Positions 9,163 to 18,600 of a DNA stretch of 64,000 nt are shown piece by piece. The position numbers were made by a program, and so were the translations under genes. Positions within the stretch are counted from its first letter, which is position 1, and each line of letters starts with the position of its first letter. Under the pieces are notes generated by a model. The model was not told the DNA's origin. It searched no databases and was given only the letters and a program-made list of their open reading frames with translations. Source of the stretch: Jiella mangrovi (GTDB lineage: Bacteria; Pseudomonadota; Alphaproteobacteria; Rhizobiales; Rhizobiaceae); assembly GCF_017815135.1 (NCBI RefSeq), contig NZ_JAGJCF010000004.1, forward strand, positions 285,824 to 349,823, in the 5' to 3' direction.

Positions 9163-9435
9163 ATGGAACTCCTTTGCAAACCTTCAGTGAGAGAAACGGC
9201 TGCGGCCGGCCTCTTTCGAGCATTTAGGGCTGTCCCCGACGATTTGGATGGAGCGGCCGGCGAAGCTCGCCTTTGATGCATTGATGATCTCGTCCGTTGC
9301 CGCCGCGGCGGAAGGGACGCTTTCCACAGGACACGCGTATGCGCGAGGGCGTCGACTTTCGCCGGTGACCGCCTAAGTCAGACACTTCGGCGCGCGAAAG
9401 ACCGGCGCTTGAAGTTTCGGGTGGTTTTTCTGTCG

Positions 9436-10365
9436 ATGCACATACTAGCGCTTCTCAATCAGGATGGTGGCACCCTGAAAACGGCTGACCTCGACTGGTT
9501 GTCGGCGTTGATCCGCGACGAGTTCGGCGTTCACGGTCACGAGGTCTCGGTCGAGATATGCCCCGGCTCGAAGATCGTTTCGAAGATAGAAGACGCCGCC
9601 AAGCGTGCGGACTTCGACGTCCTTCTCGTCGGCGGAGGCGACGGGACGGTCTCCGCGGCAGTCGGGGCGCTTTACGACACCGAGACGGCTCTCGCCATTC
9701 TGCCTGCCGGGACGATGAACCTCTTTGCCCGGACGCTGCAAATCCCGCTGGCGCTGGAACTGGCGGTCAAGGCGTTGGCGGGCGGCACGATCACGGCGGT
9801 GGACGTGGCAACGGTCAATGGGAAACCCTTCGTCCACCAGTTCGCCACGGGTCTCCACGCCAGAATGGTGCGCTTTCGCGAGAGGATCGCCTATGGCTCC
9901 CGGGTGGGCAAGATGTGGGCGACGACCCGTGCGATCGCCCTTGCGTTCCGCAGGCTTCCGAAGGTCGAGCTGGTGATCAATGTCGACGGTCGGACGGAGC
10001 GGCTGAAATGTACGGCGATCGCCATCTCCAACAACCTCTACGGATCGGGACATCTGCCATTCGCCGACAATCCGAAGGGGGGGGTGCTCGGCGTCTATAT
10101 CTGCACGGAACGGCGGCTTTCACGCGTTGCCAAGCTGACGCTCGATATCTTCACCGGCAAGTGGCGCCAGAATGCGGATTTGATCGTGAAATCCGCCAAG
10201 CACGTCGATCTCGCCCACCGCGGCAAGCCGCGCTCGAACCGTGCCGTGCGCGATGGCGAGCTGGAGGTGCTGGACGATCTGTCGAAAGTCGAGTTGCATC
10301 CGCTGTCGCTGAATGTGCTCGTGCCGGCCGAAGCGACCTATCTCGACCAGGCCGTCGTGGAGTAG
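9436..10365 (+). CDS. Diacylglycerol kinase-like / lipid kinase family protein
   Basis: A 309-residue protein with a DAGK catalytic domain that would transfer phosphate from ATP to a lipid alcohol. The N-terminal LNQDGGTL matches the nucleotide-binding loop of the family, followed by the diagnostic VGGGDGTVSA at about residues 72-81 and LPAGTMNLFAR at about 95-105. The ATG at 9436 places the LNQDGGTL loop at the normal position; an upstream TTG at 9409 would add nine residues. The lipid substrate cannot be told; YegS- or sphingosine kinase-like activities are alternatives. It is a single gene with no obvious operon partner. Confidence 0.82.
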   Translation: MHILALLNQDGGTLKTADLDWLSALIRDEFGVHGHEVSVEICPGSKIVSKIEDAAKRADFDVLLVGGGDGTVSAAVGALYDTETALAILPAGTMNLFARTLQIPLALELAVKALAGGTITAVDVATVNGKPFVHQFATGLHARMVRFRERIAYGSRVGKMWATTRAIALAFRRLPKVELVINVDGRTERLKCTAIAISNNLYGSGHLPFADNPKGGVLGVYICTERRLSRVAKLTLDIFTGKWRQNADLIVKSAKHVDLAHRGKPRSNRAVRDGELEVLDDLSKVELHPLSLNVLVPAEATYLDQAVVE

Positions 10366-10444
10366 AGGGACATCGCGTCGTCATGACGGCCGCTGAACTG
10401 GCCGCCGCCGCTTCTGCCGCTCCGCTCGCCGGAGGGGCTCGTCC

Positions 10445-10723
10445 TCAGTGGTTGCGCAAGGCGTCGATCAGCTCGTCCTTCGACATGTCCGAGCGTCCCT
10501 CGATGCCGATCTCCTGCGCTCTTTCGTAGAGTTCGTCCTTGGTCCACTCTTCATAAGGCGGCGATTTCCCGCCCGTCCTGGACGGATGCATGTCCGGATT
10601 GGCCCTGGCGTTGGAAATCCGCGCGGATTTCTCCTTCGAATAGCCTTGGTCACGCAGTGTTTCGTAAAGTTCCGGATCCTTCAGGGAGGAGTTGTCGCTG
10701 GTCTCGTCCCGCTTCCCTGCCAT
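10445..10723 (-). CDS. Small protein with Rho-N/SAP-like C-terminal domain
   Basis: A 92-residue hydrophilic protein. The C-terminal half (YEEWTKDELYERAQEIGIEG followed by SDMSKDELIDALRNH) has the helix-extended-loop-helix pattern of the Rho N-terminal or SAP-like domain, which binds nucleic acid. The N-terminal half (LYETLRDQGYSKEKSARISNA) resembles the small stress-associated proteins seen in many Hyphomicrobiales. No operon partner overlaps it. The DNA- or RNA-binding role is inferred from the fold pattern only. Confidence 0.7.
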   Translation of the reverse strand: MAGKRDETSDNSSLKDPELYETLRDQGYSKEKSARISNARANPDMHPSRTGGKSPPYEEWTKDELYERAQEIGIEGRSDMSKDELIDALRNH

Positions 10724-10806
10724 CGTTCCTCTCCTCTGCGTGCCGCGATCTCCTCGCGGCGGGGGAAGGCGCCGAACTCTTCAAAGGTTCCAGCGCCTCG
10801 CCCGCC

Positions 10807-11073
10807 TCAGTTCGATCCGTTGTCGGTGCCCGTCACCCCGCCGGCATCCGGCTGGACGACGGTGTCGTCGCTGCTCTGCGCGCTGTTTTGAGCCGGCGCA
10901 GCTTCGCTCGCCGCCGTCCCGGAACCGTCCAGATCGGAGTTCGGCTCGCTGGCACCGAAGAATTGCAGGCCGACGAAAACGATCACGCACAACGCCAGAG
11001 CTGCAATGAGAACGACCAGGACCGGTCTGCCACTGCGACCCTGCCGGGCATTTTCGTCGTTGAGATTGGTCAT
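10807..11073 (-). CDS. Small single-pass membrane protein, unknown function
   Basis: An 88-residue protein with a short polar N-terminus, one membrane helix (VLVVLIAALALCVIVFVGLQFF, about residues 18-39) and a low-complexity Ser/Ala/Asp tail. The start at 11073 was chosen over longer in-frame options because AAGGAAGA lies about 10 bases upstream and the longer version adds an unlikely Arg/Pro-rich lead. No known domain is recognised. Confidence 0.6.
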   Translation of the reverse strand: MTNLNDENARQGRSGRPVLVVLIAALALCVIVFVGLQFFGASEPNSDLDGSGTAASEAAPAQNSAQSSDDTVVQPDAGGVTGTDNGSN

Positions 11074-11531
11074 GTGATCGTCTTCCTTGTCGAGGCGCCC
11101 GGGTCGAACCGTCTCGTCTCCGGGCTCCTGTGGAAATGGGGCCGGCGGTCCGCGTCCCCGCGCGAGTGAATGGGTTTTAAGAAACCGATCTGTTCCAAGC
11201 GTCATCGCCCGGTTGCCGGTCGATCGGGCCAAGTCCATCGCCCAACTTGTGCAGGACGCGCCTGAAATGCCGATCTGTGACGATGAAACGCAGATGCGAC
11301 CAATCCCGTTCCGGCTGCGACTTCTGGGCGCAGTGGACGGGCAAGACAGTTTCGCATGGGGAAGGCCGCAGCGCAGCGCCGGCTTTTGCGATTGAGGCAG
11401 AGGCCGCCTCGAAAGTACCGGTCAGGCGAAGCTGTTTCGCCGTTCCCGTAGGTCGCTCATGCCCGGCAATACCAGACTCCGAACGGGCTCATGAAACACC
11501 CACGACAGGACGGCAGACGGACAAAAGGAAA
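11074..11531. other. Left chromosomal flank of the island, no gene seen
   Basis: These 458 bases between a small membrane-protein gene and the island's left end hold no convincing ORF. Immediately beside the left attachment site, the minus-strand sequence TTTTCCTTTTGT follows the attachment core. That is what the native 3' flank and terminator of the tRNA-Arg gene should look like before insertion. Confidence 0.55.
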
Positions 11532-11538
11532 ATGGCGC
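11532..11538. other. attL: left attachment core ATGGCGC
   Basis: It matches the seven bases spanning the tRNA-Arg 3' end at 24848-24854; extending, 10 of 12 bases agree (ATGGCGCaCCtG against ATGGCGCgCCcG). Short shared cores are expected for large serine recombinases. Replacing the right half here by tRNA sequence restores an intact tRNA gene followed by a T-rich stretch. Confidence 0.7.
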
Positions 11539-11602
11539 ACCTGGACAGCGAGACCTCGAACGAGCTCTTCGAGACGCTGGAGGCGTGGAATACCCTGCTT
11601 GA

Positions 11603-11631
11603 GCACCGAAAATCCTCGGATTTTCAGGTGC
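11603..11631. repeat. Inverted repeat directly before mobC
   Basis: GCACCGAAAATCC, a TC centre, then GGATTTTC-a-GGTGC: a near-perfect palindrome with 13-bp arms and one extra base, ending 4 bases before the mobC ATG. It could be a MobC operator, a translation-controlling hairpin or part of an origin of transfer. Confidence 0.7.
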
Positions 11632-11635
11632 CGCC

Positions 11636-12121
11636 ATGCTCTCTGTAGGGGATGTCTTCGCCAGTGCGACCGGCCTGCCGGACGTTCCGCCTTCCAAACC
11701 TCGGCCTGCGCCTGTCAGGCGCGCGCCGCCTGAAGCGGCGAACGGGCCGAAGCGCAAACGCGCCGCGCCGTTCAGCATTCGCCTCAGTGAAGAGGAGCGC
11801 GCCCAGCTGGCGCTAGAAGCCGGCGGCGAACCGCTTGGCACCTATATCCGGGTCAAGGTTCTGGATAGCAGCGGTCAGCGCAAGCGGCGCACCGGCCAAC
11901 CCATTGAGGACCGGAAGGCGCTTGCGAGGCTGCTGGGCCTGCTCGGCAAATCCGAGCTGGGCGCGCACCTCGCCGAGCTGGCCAGTGCCGCCCGCTCCGG
12001 CTCCCTGCCCGTCGATCCCGAGACGCAGACGCAACTGCAAGAGACGCTGGCGGATGTGCGGGAACTCCGCCGCCTGCTCATGGAGGCGCTCGGCCTGCAG
12101 ATGGGCGGGGCCGCGTCATGA
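11636..12121 (+). CDS. mobC: MobC-like relaxosome accessory protein
   Basis: A 161-residue protein with a ribbon-helix-helix-like core (FSIRLSEEERAQLALEAGGE, about residues 45-65) followed by LGTYIR, the signature arrangement of plasmid MobC proteins. These bind near oriT and help the relaxase open the DNA. A Pro/Arg-rich N-terminus and a helical C-terminus (ADVRELRRLLMEALGL) flank it. Its stop overlaps the relaxase start by four bases, so both are coupled. The inverted repeat before it may be its operator. No clear promoter is visible directly upstream in the integrated arrangement. Confidence 0.8.
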   Translation: MLSVGDVFASATGLPDVPPSKPRPAPVRRAPPEAANGPKRKRAAPFSIRLSEEERAQLALEAGGEPLGTYIRVKVLDSSGQRKRRTGQPIEDRKALARLLGLLGKSELGAHLAELASAARSGSLPVDPETQTQLQETLADVRELRRLLMEALGLQMGGAAS

Positions 12122-13425
12122 TCCTCAAAGGCTCGCAGCGCGGCGGAGGACAGGACCTCGCCCGCCATCTGATGAAGGTCGAGGATAACGAGCATGTCCG
12201 TGTGCATGAGCTACGCGGCTTTGCCTCGGACGATCTCAAGGGCGCGTTCAAGGAAGCCGAGGCCATCGCGCGCGGCACGCGCTGCAAGCAATATCTCTTC
12301 TCACTGAGCCTGAGCCCGCCGGAGAGCGCCCGCGTCAGCGCGGCGCAGTTCGAAGCGGCCATCGGCCAGGTCGAGGAGAAGCTCGGGCTGCAGGGCCAGC
12401 CGCGCGCCGTCGTCTTCCATGAGAAGGAAGGACGGCGGCATGCGCACTGCGTCTGGAGCCGCATCGACGCCGAGACGATGACGGCAAAGCAGATGTCGTT
12501 CTTCAAGACCAAGCTGCAGGGCGTCTCGCGATCCCTCTATCTCGATCACGGCTGGGACATGCCGCGCGGCATGCTGGACAAGGCCGCGCGCGATCCCACC
12601 AGCTTCACCCTCGCCGAATGGCAGCAGGGTAAACGCCAGGGCGTCGATCCGCGTTGGCAGAAACTTATCGTCCAGGAATGCTGGAAGAGTTCGGACAGCC
12701 AACGCGGCTTCGAGGCCGCGATTGAAAGCAAAGGCTTCTTCCTCGCGCGCGGTGATCGGCGCGGTCATGTGATCGTCGATCATGACGGCAGCGTTCACGC
12801 CCTCTCCCGAATGCTGGACCTTAAGACCAAGGATGTGCGCGCCCGGCTCGGCGACGGCGCCGATCTTCGGTCCGTCGATCAGACCAAGGCGCGCATTGCG
12901 GAGCGCATGACGCCGGCGATCCGCCGCCATGTGGCGGAGAGCAAGGCGAAGTTTGCGGAAGAATCCAAGGCGCTGAACGATCAGAAGGCGGAAATGACCG
13001 CCCGGCATCGCCGCGCAAGGGTCCGCCTCGAAGCCGAGCATAAAGCGCAATGGCATGCCGAGATCAAAAGCCGCTCGGCCGCCCTGCCGCGCGGGCTTCC
13101 CGGCATCTGGCAGCGGGTCAGCGGGCAGTATCAGGACATGCGCCGCCGCAACGAGGCGGCGATGGCCGAGCTGTGGCAGCGGCAGGCGGACGCACGGCAG
13201 GCGCTGATCGACAAACAGCTGAGCCAACGGGCCGCCCTGCAGGATCGCATCAAGGCGCTGCGGGACGAGCAGGCCAGGCAGCTTCGAGAATTGCGCGGGG
13301 AGATCGGGCGCTTCCTCGCCTTCACGACCGGGCGGGATGGCCCGGCGCGTGATCCAAGCCGCGCCCGTCAACCGGAACGCGGGACCGGACGCCAGAGAAG
13401 CCGGGGGCTTCGCCTGGAGCGATAG
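12118..13425 (+). CDS. Relaxase / mobilization nuclease
   Basis: A 435-residue DNA-nicking enzyme that would cut oriT and pilot the strand. The relaxase domain covers about residues 1-130. The metal-binding histidines are visible as H101, H108 and H110 in HEKEGRRHAH. The motif I region reads GGGQDLARHLMK, where a Tyr is normally found before Leu; here His17 occupies the place and no Tyr occurs before residue 59. The C-terminal 200 residues are a charged Gln/Arg/Ala-rich coiled coil. It overlaps mobC and is followed by the membrane-protein gene after 31 bases. It resembles the MOBP class, but the nucleophile is uncertain. Confidence 0.85.
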   Translation: MILKGSQRGGGQDLARHLMKVEDNEHVRVHELRGFASDDLKGAFKEAEAIARGTRCKQYLFSLSLSPPESARVSAAQFEAAIGQVEEKLGLQGQPRAVVFHEKEGRRHAHCVWSRIDAETMTAKQMSFFKTKLQGVSRSLYLDHGWDMPRGMLDKAARDPTSFTLAEWQQGKRQGVDPRWQKLIVQECWKSSDSQRGFEAAIESKGFFLARGDRRGHVIVDHDGSVHALSRMLDLKTKDVRARLGDGADLRSVDQTKARIAERMTPAIRRHVAESKAKFAEESKALNDQKAEMTARHRRARVRLEAEHKAQWHAEIKSRSAALPRGLPGIWQRVSGQYQDMRRRNEAAMAELWQRQADARQALIDKQLSQRAALQDRIKALRDEQARQLRELRGEIGRFLAFTTGRDGPARDPSRARQPERGTGRQRSRGLRLER

Positions 13426-13456
13426 GCCGCGCTCTTATCAAGAGGAGTGAACAGGC

Positions 13457-13987
13457 ATGTCATCGAACAACAGTCAGGATAACGGGATGGCGTTCGCCAT
13501 CGCGCTCGTGGGTGCGGGCCTTGCCTTCATCGGCATCTTTCTCTTTGCCGTGCTGGCGTTTCTCGCCGTCATCATGACCATCCTGGCGCTGTGCGCCTGG
13601 ATGAAGCCGCTCAAACTTGGCAGCATCACCGTCGAGCCGCATGAGGCGCGTCTCTTTATCTATCGCGGGCTGGCCGGCGCGGTCCTCGTCCCGGCCTTCG
13701 TGGTCTTCTCCGCCATCCTCATCGGCTTCAAAATCAATCCAGACTGGTGGTTCTACATGGTGGTCGGCGGTTACGTCGTGGGCTCGGTCGGCATCGCCAT
13801 CCTCGAAGCATCGAACGAGGATGAAGACAAGGCGGAAGACGCGCCGCCCATGCCGGCACCGAGCGCGCTGGAGCCGCCGGCCCGCGTGCGCCATGAGGGC
13901 CGCGAGCCGGTCCGCATGAAAGGTCCGGCGCGGTCTGCCGAACCCTTCCGCTTTGCCAGCTGGGATGACGAGGAGGAGTTCAAATGA
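13457..13987 (+). CDS. Island membrane protein, possible membrane anchor for the coupling ATPase
   Basis: A 176-residue protein with a long N-terminal hydrophobic block (about residues 16-48, probably two helices), two more helices at about 74-94 and 99-117, then an acidic and Arg-rich cytoplasmic tail. The ATG follows AAGAGGAG. The gene overlaps the next by four bases. Conjugative coupling proteins normally carry their membrane helices at their own N-terminus; the ATPase two genes downstream lacks them, so this protein may provide the anchor. That role is inferred from the neighbourhood; no named domain is recognised. Confidence 0.65.
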   Translation: MSSNNSQDNGMAFAIALVGAGLAFIGIFLFAVLAFLAVIMTILALCAWMKPLKLGSITVEPHEARLFIYRGLAGAVLVPAFVVFSAILIGFKINPDWWFYMVVGGYVVGSVGIAILEASNEDEDKAEDAPPMPAPSALEPPARVRHEGREPVRMKGPARSAEPFRFASWDDEEEFK

Positions 13988-14217
13988 GCGTCCGCCGCCT
14001 GTTCGAGCTCTACGAGATCGCCTGGATGTTTGAATCACACGCGCAGCAGCGTCTGGGTTGGCGCGATGCAGCGGAAGCGAGACGCGCGCGAATACGCAGC
14101 GAGCGACTGGCCGCGCAGCAGCTTCAGGCGATGCTGGACGCCAACCCCAGCGGGTCGCTGGGCCACGCGCACCTCGATGACGAGGAGGCGCTGCGCCGCG
14201 CCGGTCTCCTGCCATGA
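13984..14217 (+). CDS. Small island protein of unknown function
   Basis: A 77-residue, Arg/Ala-rich helical protein that overlaps both its neighbours by four bases (ATGA junctions), so it is translated as part of the mobilization operon. No domain is recognised. Its position between a membrane protein and the coupling ATPase suggests an accessory part of the same apparatus. Confidence 0.6.
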   Translation: MSVRRLFELYEIAWMFESHAQQRLGWRDAAEARRARIRSERLAAQQLQAMLDANPSGSLGHAHLDDEEALRRAGLLP

Positions 14218-15635
14218 CCGGGACGGACCTGACGCCATCCTTCCTGGCGGACCTTGCAGACGCGCCGCGCCGGACTATCCGGCGCGGCATCGAGCTTGGC
14301 TTCTTCAATGGTCAGCCGCTGATCTATGACGGGACGGAGCCCGTCGCCATCGACGCCCAGGCCGGCAAGGGCAAGCTGACGCGCTTTCTCGGCGTCAATC
14401 TCGTCTCGCCGCGCACCGCGCACTTCACCAAGATCATCACCGATCCGAAGGACGCGGAGCTGGCCTGGATCAGCTGGAAGACGCTGGAGCGGGAAGGCTA
14501 CCGGGTGCGGTTTATCAATCCCCGCCGCATCCACGGCTATCCGACCGAGTCTTTCAACATCAACACGCGCCTTCTCGAAGTGGCCACCGATCCGGCCCTG
14601 CGCGGCACGGTGAATGACGCGGCGTATGACGCGGCCAGCTATCTCGTTCCGGTCGATAGCGACATCAAGAACCGCTGGATCGGCCAGGGCGTGCGCACCG
14701 CCTTTGCCCTCTACAACAAGATCACCCCCCTTTTTCCCTCCCGCCGCTGGTCCTGCTCGCCGGGGGGCTTGTGGGACTTCTTCGGGCGGGGCCGGCTCGA
14801 GATTGCCGACGATCTTCTGGTGTGGGCAGCAGACAATAGGATGGAGGATGATTCCGGCATGTGCCGGCTGGTGGCCAGCTGGACCGACAGCCAGGATCAG
14901 TGGAATGCCTATTCCTCGATGATGGTGGAACGGCTCCAAGGCTTCCAGCCCGGCACGACGGCGCGAGAGGTCACGTCATCGAACACCTTCGATCCGGCGG
15001 ACATGAAGACCGAGCGCACGGCGCTGTTCATCATGGGCGCGGCGACGTCCGAGACGAGCCGGACATTCGTCGGCGCAATGACGGCGGCCATCGTCGAGCG
15101 GTTCGCTGCCGCGCCCGGCCCCTTACGCGCCCTCCTCATCGGCGAGGAATGGGGACAGCTCTATGTCTCGAACTTCCATGAAATCCTGACCCTTTACCGC
15201 GCGGGCGGCATCAACTTCGTCGGCGTGTTCCAGAACGCCCCGGCGCAGATCGAGGCGAGATATGGCAAGGAGATCGCCCGCATCTGGAAAAAAGCCGTGG
15301 CGCACACCCTCTATCGCGGCCTGCCGGATACCGACACGCTGAAAGAGATCGAACACCGGTCCGGCAAAACCTCCGTTATGATCCGGGGATTCAACGTCAA
15401 CCAGAACCAGGTCAGCGGCTCGGGCGACAATCTGGTCGAACAAGCCGTGCCCCTGCTCCAGGTCGAGGACATACGCGAAGCCACAGGTGGCGAGACAGGC
15501 TTGCTCGAATCGAGGGATCAAGGGTATTTCATCGTTGACCTGCCAGAGTTCTGGGAAAGATTACAGTTAAGAGGTCTGTTACGTTCCATCAAGGATAATA
15601 TAGACGGTCCGAAGATGAATACTAATCACTCATAG
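14214..15635 (+). CDS. Type IV coupling protein-like ATPase (TraG/VirD4 family) without membrane anchor
   Basis: A 473-residue ATPase that would deliver the relaxase-DNA complex to a transfer channel. The nucleotide loop is IDAQAGKGKL at about residues 46-55, in line with the GKG form of VirD4, followed by DPKDAEL, equivalent to the family's DPKGEL. The Walker B region is LRALLIGEEWGQL at about 303-315, with GEE in place of the usual DE. The C-terminal half carries the TraG-like helical core. The family is usually 550-700 residues with two N-terminal helices; these are absent and may be supplied by the product of 13457-13987. Its 3' end overlaps the oppositely directed NACHT gene by 14 bases. 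Confidence 0.78.
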   Translation: MTGTDLTPSFLADLADAPRRTIRRGIELGFFNGQPLIYDGTEPVAIDAQAGKGKLTRFLGVNLVSPRTAHFTKIITDPKDAELAWISWKTLEREGYRVRFINPRRIHGYPTESFNINTRLLEVATDPALRGTVNDAAYDAASYLVPVDSDIKNRWIGQGVRTAFALYNKITPLFPSRRWSCSPGGLWDFFGRGRLEIADDLLVWAADNRMEDDSGMCRLVASWTDSQDQWNAYSSMMVERLQGFQPGTTAREVTSSNTFDPADMKTERTALFIMGAATSETSRTFVGAMTAAIVERFAAAPGPLRALLIGEEWGQLYVSNFHEILTLYRAGGINFVGVFQNAPAQIEARYGKEIARIWKKAVAHTLYRGLPDTDTLKEIEHRSGKTSVMIRGFNVNQNQVSGSGDNLVEQAVPLLQVEDIREATGGETGLLESRDQGYFIVDLPEFWERLQLRGLLRSIKDNIDGPKMNTNHS

Positions 15636-18600
15636 CTTTAGTCTCGAACCAGCCTTGCGAACGAGCTGTGTCTAATAGCGCAACCGCTCTAGAGCCAGCC
15701 TGCGATTTAAGTTTCCGGTCCGCTTCACCCACGAGCTGCAACGGAAATAAATCGACGTCCTTTGAGACTTCAACGGCAAGACCAAGCGGCAGATCCCTCC
15801 AATAACCATAAACCATCGGGGTGCTCACCCCCCGCTTATACAACTCTTTAATTAATGGTATAGCGACGCCGCGCTTTCCTTCATCTGTACAATATTCCAT
15901 CATAGCTCCCATACAGAAAGAGGTCTCTTCGCGGGTCAACTCAACGGAACTTTGTAAAAGCGCAACAACTAACTTGTATTGCTCAGCAGGGGTAACGCGT
16001 CGACCAAGGAACACGCACATTCGAGACGACATGTTGGCGACCTCATTGGCTTGTTCATGGTCAAGGCCCAATGCGCCCTGTCTTGTGATTACTCGAAGAT
16101 GGTTAGCTTCGCGCGTTACGTCCTGCCAATCATCAGGAGCCAAGCGCTTCAATGCCTCACTGACCACATTGCGAATTTTCCAAATCGTGGCGGGTGTGCC
16201 CCAGACTTGCAAAAATATCAACATCCTCTTTAGTGATGCGGGATCATACTCATCTGAGAGATGACTTTCCCACCAACGATACGCACCCGACTTAAGACGA
16301 ATATATCGAGCTACACTTACAAGATCATCCGTCTTGCTTAGCGAGCCGCCATCACCTGAGATTCCGCTCGACCGTATACCCGCCGCTATAAGCGCAACCC
16401 GATCAATTGCAGGCTGATCGCCCCAAGCCGCGCGCATTTTCTCAACTAGCAAACTCCAATGCTCAAGAGAGCTTGATAGCGACGCCGTATCAGTATGGAT
16501 AAATCTATTATACTCACTGATAACTGCTTCTTCTGAGGCGGTAAAACCACGAGCGTCCTTCTGTTCGTTTTCAATCTTTTCGCGCCGTTTGCTTCCACCA
16601 CGATAAGGTGAAAAACGCTGGGACAATACATCTACCAGTGTCGTATTCTCGTCACTTAGTGCAAGTGTATATTGATACACATTGAACATAGACGCCATAT
16701 TGTACAACAAGACGTTCTCGCGAGGACCAACAGTCGTTAGCGGCATCGGTACGTCGGCGAGTATAAGGGCCTTTGCTTCTGCTTCATACTTTGAACGTTC
16801 GAGATAATCAAATCTATCGAACATCAGCATACCACGTATCATACTAATCTCAATATGGATACCACGCTTTTCAACATCATGGAGCGAAAGTTCTGAAAAT
16901 ATTTTTAGCGCGATACCAATTTCGGCATGTGCTTCTTTTCCAACATGGCCGATAAGGCTGATCCATTTCTCAATTCGTTCTTCTACAGAGGAATTTTTAT
17001 TTAAAATAGACGCCAAAGCAAATCGTTCGTCTGAATTGCACGAATCAATTATTTGCTTCCAAAGAATTTCAAGAAAATCCTGCCTACCGCTTCGGTCTGG
17101 CAAGCTTGACCAGTGCGACGAACCAACCTCCTCAGGGTTGGCTGCAAGTTGACGAAGATTTGGATACTCGCCGATAAAATTGACAACTCTTTTAACCGCA
17201 TGTTGATACGCACTGAACACCCAGTCGCTTAAAAGCATCATTGCAACGCTTCGCGGGTGACTCGTGTTTTTAAAAATGGATGATTTTGACATCTCCTCAA
17301 GTTCAAATGCTAATGTAAGAAGCTCTCCTTTGGTAAAACAACCACCATAGAAGCGAGCGACGTTCAGCCAATACGGATTTGATACTAAAGCTTTAAACCG
17401 CTCAAATTTGTCGCCTTTATAGTGCTCATCGGATACGGAGTAGGGTGCTGTCTCGAACAAGTGTCGCGCGGCGAAATACTCTCTTAGGGGTTGCACCTCA
17501 AACTCGTATGTTCCCTGTACCCTCGAAACCAATGCGCCAACCCGTTCAATTATTCCGTCGAACAAGTCATTTATAATCGTAGTATCCTCGCCCTCACGAT
17601 CGAGATATTGAAATAACTCACTGCGCAGCGCACCATACTCAATACTCCCGTTTTCTCCGCCTTCTGCAGCAGTCTGAAGCTTCCAAGCCAAATACCTATG
17701 AATATCGATCAATATCTCGCGGTTTTCGCGCACAATCTCACTTTTCTCCGACTCGCGGGAAAAAAATGTGTCCATGTAAGCATCGTACATCGACGTTCGC
17801 TTTTCCGGGAGGGACGAACCACGACTGTTTATTAGTGAGAGCAGGATCGTCAACTGCATTGGATTCTTTGACAAGTATTCGGTGTGCGCCTCCTGCATCT
17901 TTACGTCCAGTGTTTGCTGGAGTTGCAACGCCTCGTTTCCCTTCAGGCCTTTCGCCTTCGTCCAGCGTTTTGTGTAATCATCGATTTGTCTTCGCTCAAG
18001 CGGTAGTAACTCGAAATACGACCAGCTCTCTCTCGGAAAAATTACGGATTTGGCAAAGGCAGCGGGTCTACTTGTTACGATAGCCATAACAGGTCGCTCA
18101 CTGGAATTCGAGATCCTGTTCACACCACGGCTTATTTCTTCGACAAGCTGCTTTCTCAACCCTACATCTGCAACCTCGTCAAACCCATCTAACGCCATCA
18201 AGATTTGACTTGCGCGGGCGATCTGCGTTAGGTCCGATACATTGAATTCATGCCCGCCAGAGGTTAGTCGAACTTGAGCTGCCAAAAACCCCTCAAGGGA
18301 ACGAGGTTCGCTATCAGGCAGAGAAGTTGCTTTTGATACAAAGGGATTTGTGCCTGAGATCCATTTCGCAAGATCCCGCAGGTCGACACGAAAAGGCACA
18401 CGGATTGGAATCCCAGAGAACGATTTCGGAATATTAGCAAGATCAGATTTTTTGTTCAATAGATGCATACGCAGCACCTGACATATAAACTGTGTTACTG
18501 TGGATTTTCCCTGCCCCGGCGCACCCTCAATGACTATTCGCCTGACGGACGAAAGCGCTGTTTGCAATATAAAGTCAGCGGCGAGTTCGCTGTTATCGCC

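Larger units (their letters stand above)
11532..11648 (+). other. Detached 3' end of the serine recombinase gene (in frame in the circular form)
   Basis: An open frame starting at the attachment core encodes MA then 36 more residues (HLDSETSNELFETLEAWNTL and so on) before TAG at 11646. Joined at ATGGCGC to the recombinase at 24848 it continues the same reading frame, giving a 542-residue product instead of the 531-residue integrated form. The tail looks helical. Its stop lies 13 bases inside mobC, so in the circle recombinase and mobC would be translationally linked. In the integrated state it could be translated alone only as a 38-residue peptide. Confidence 0.7.
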
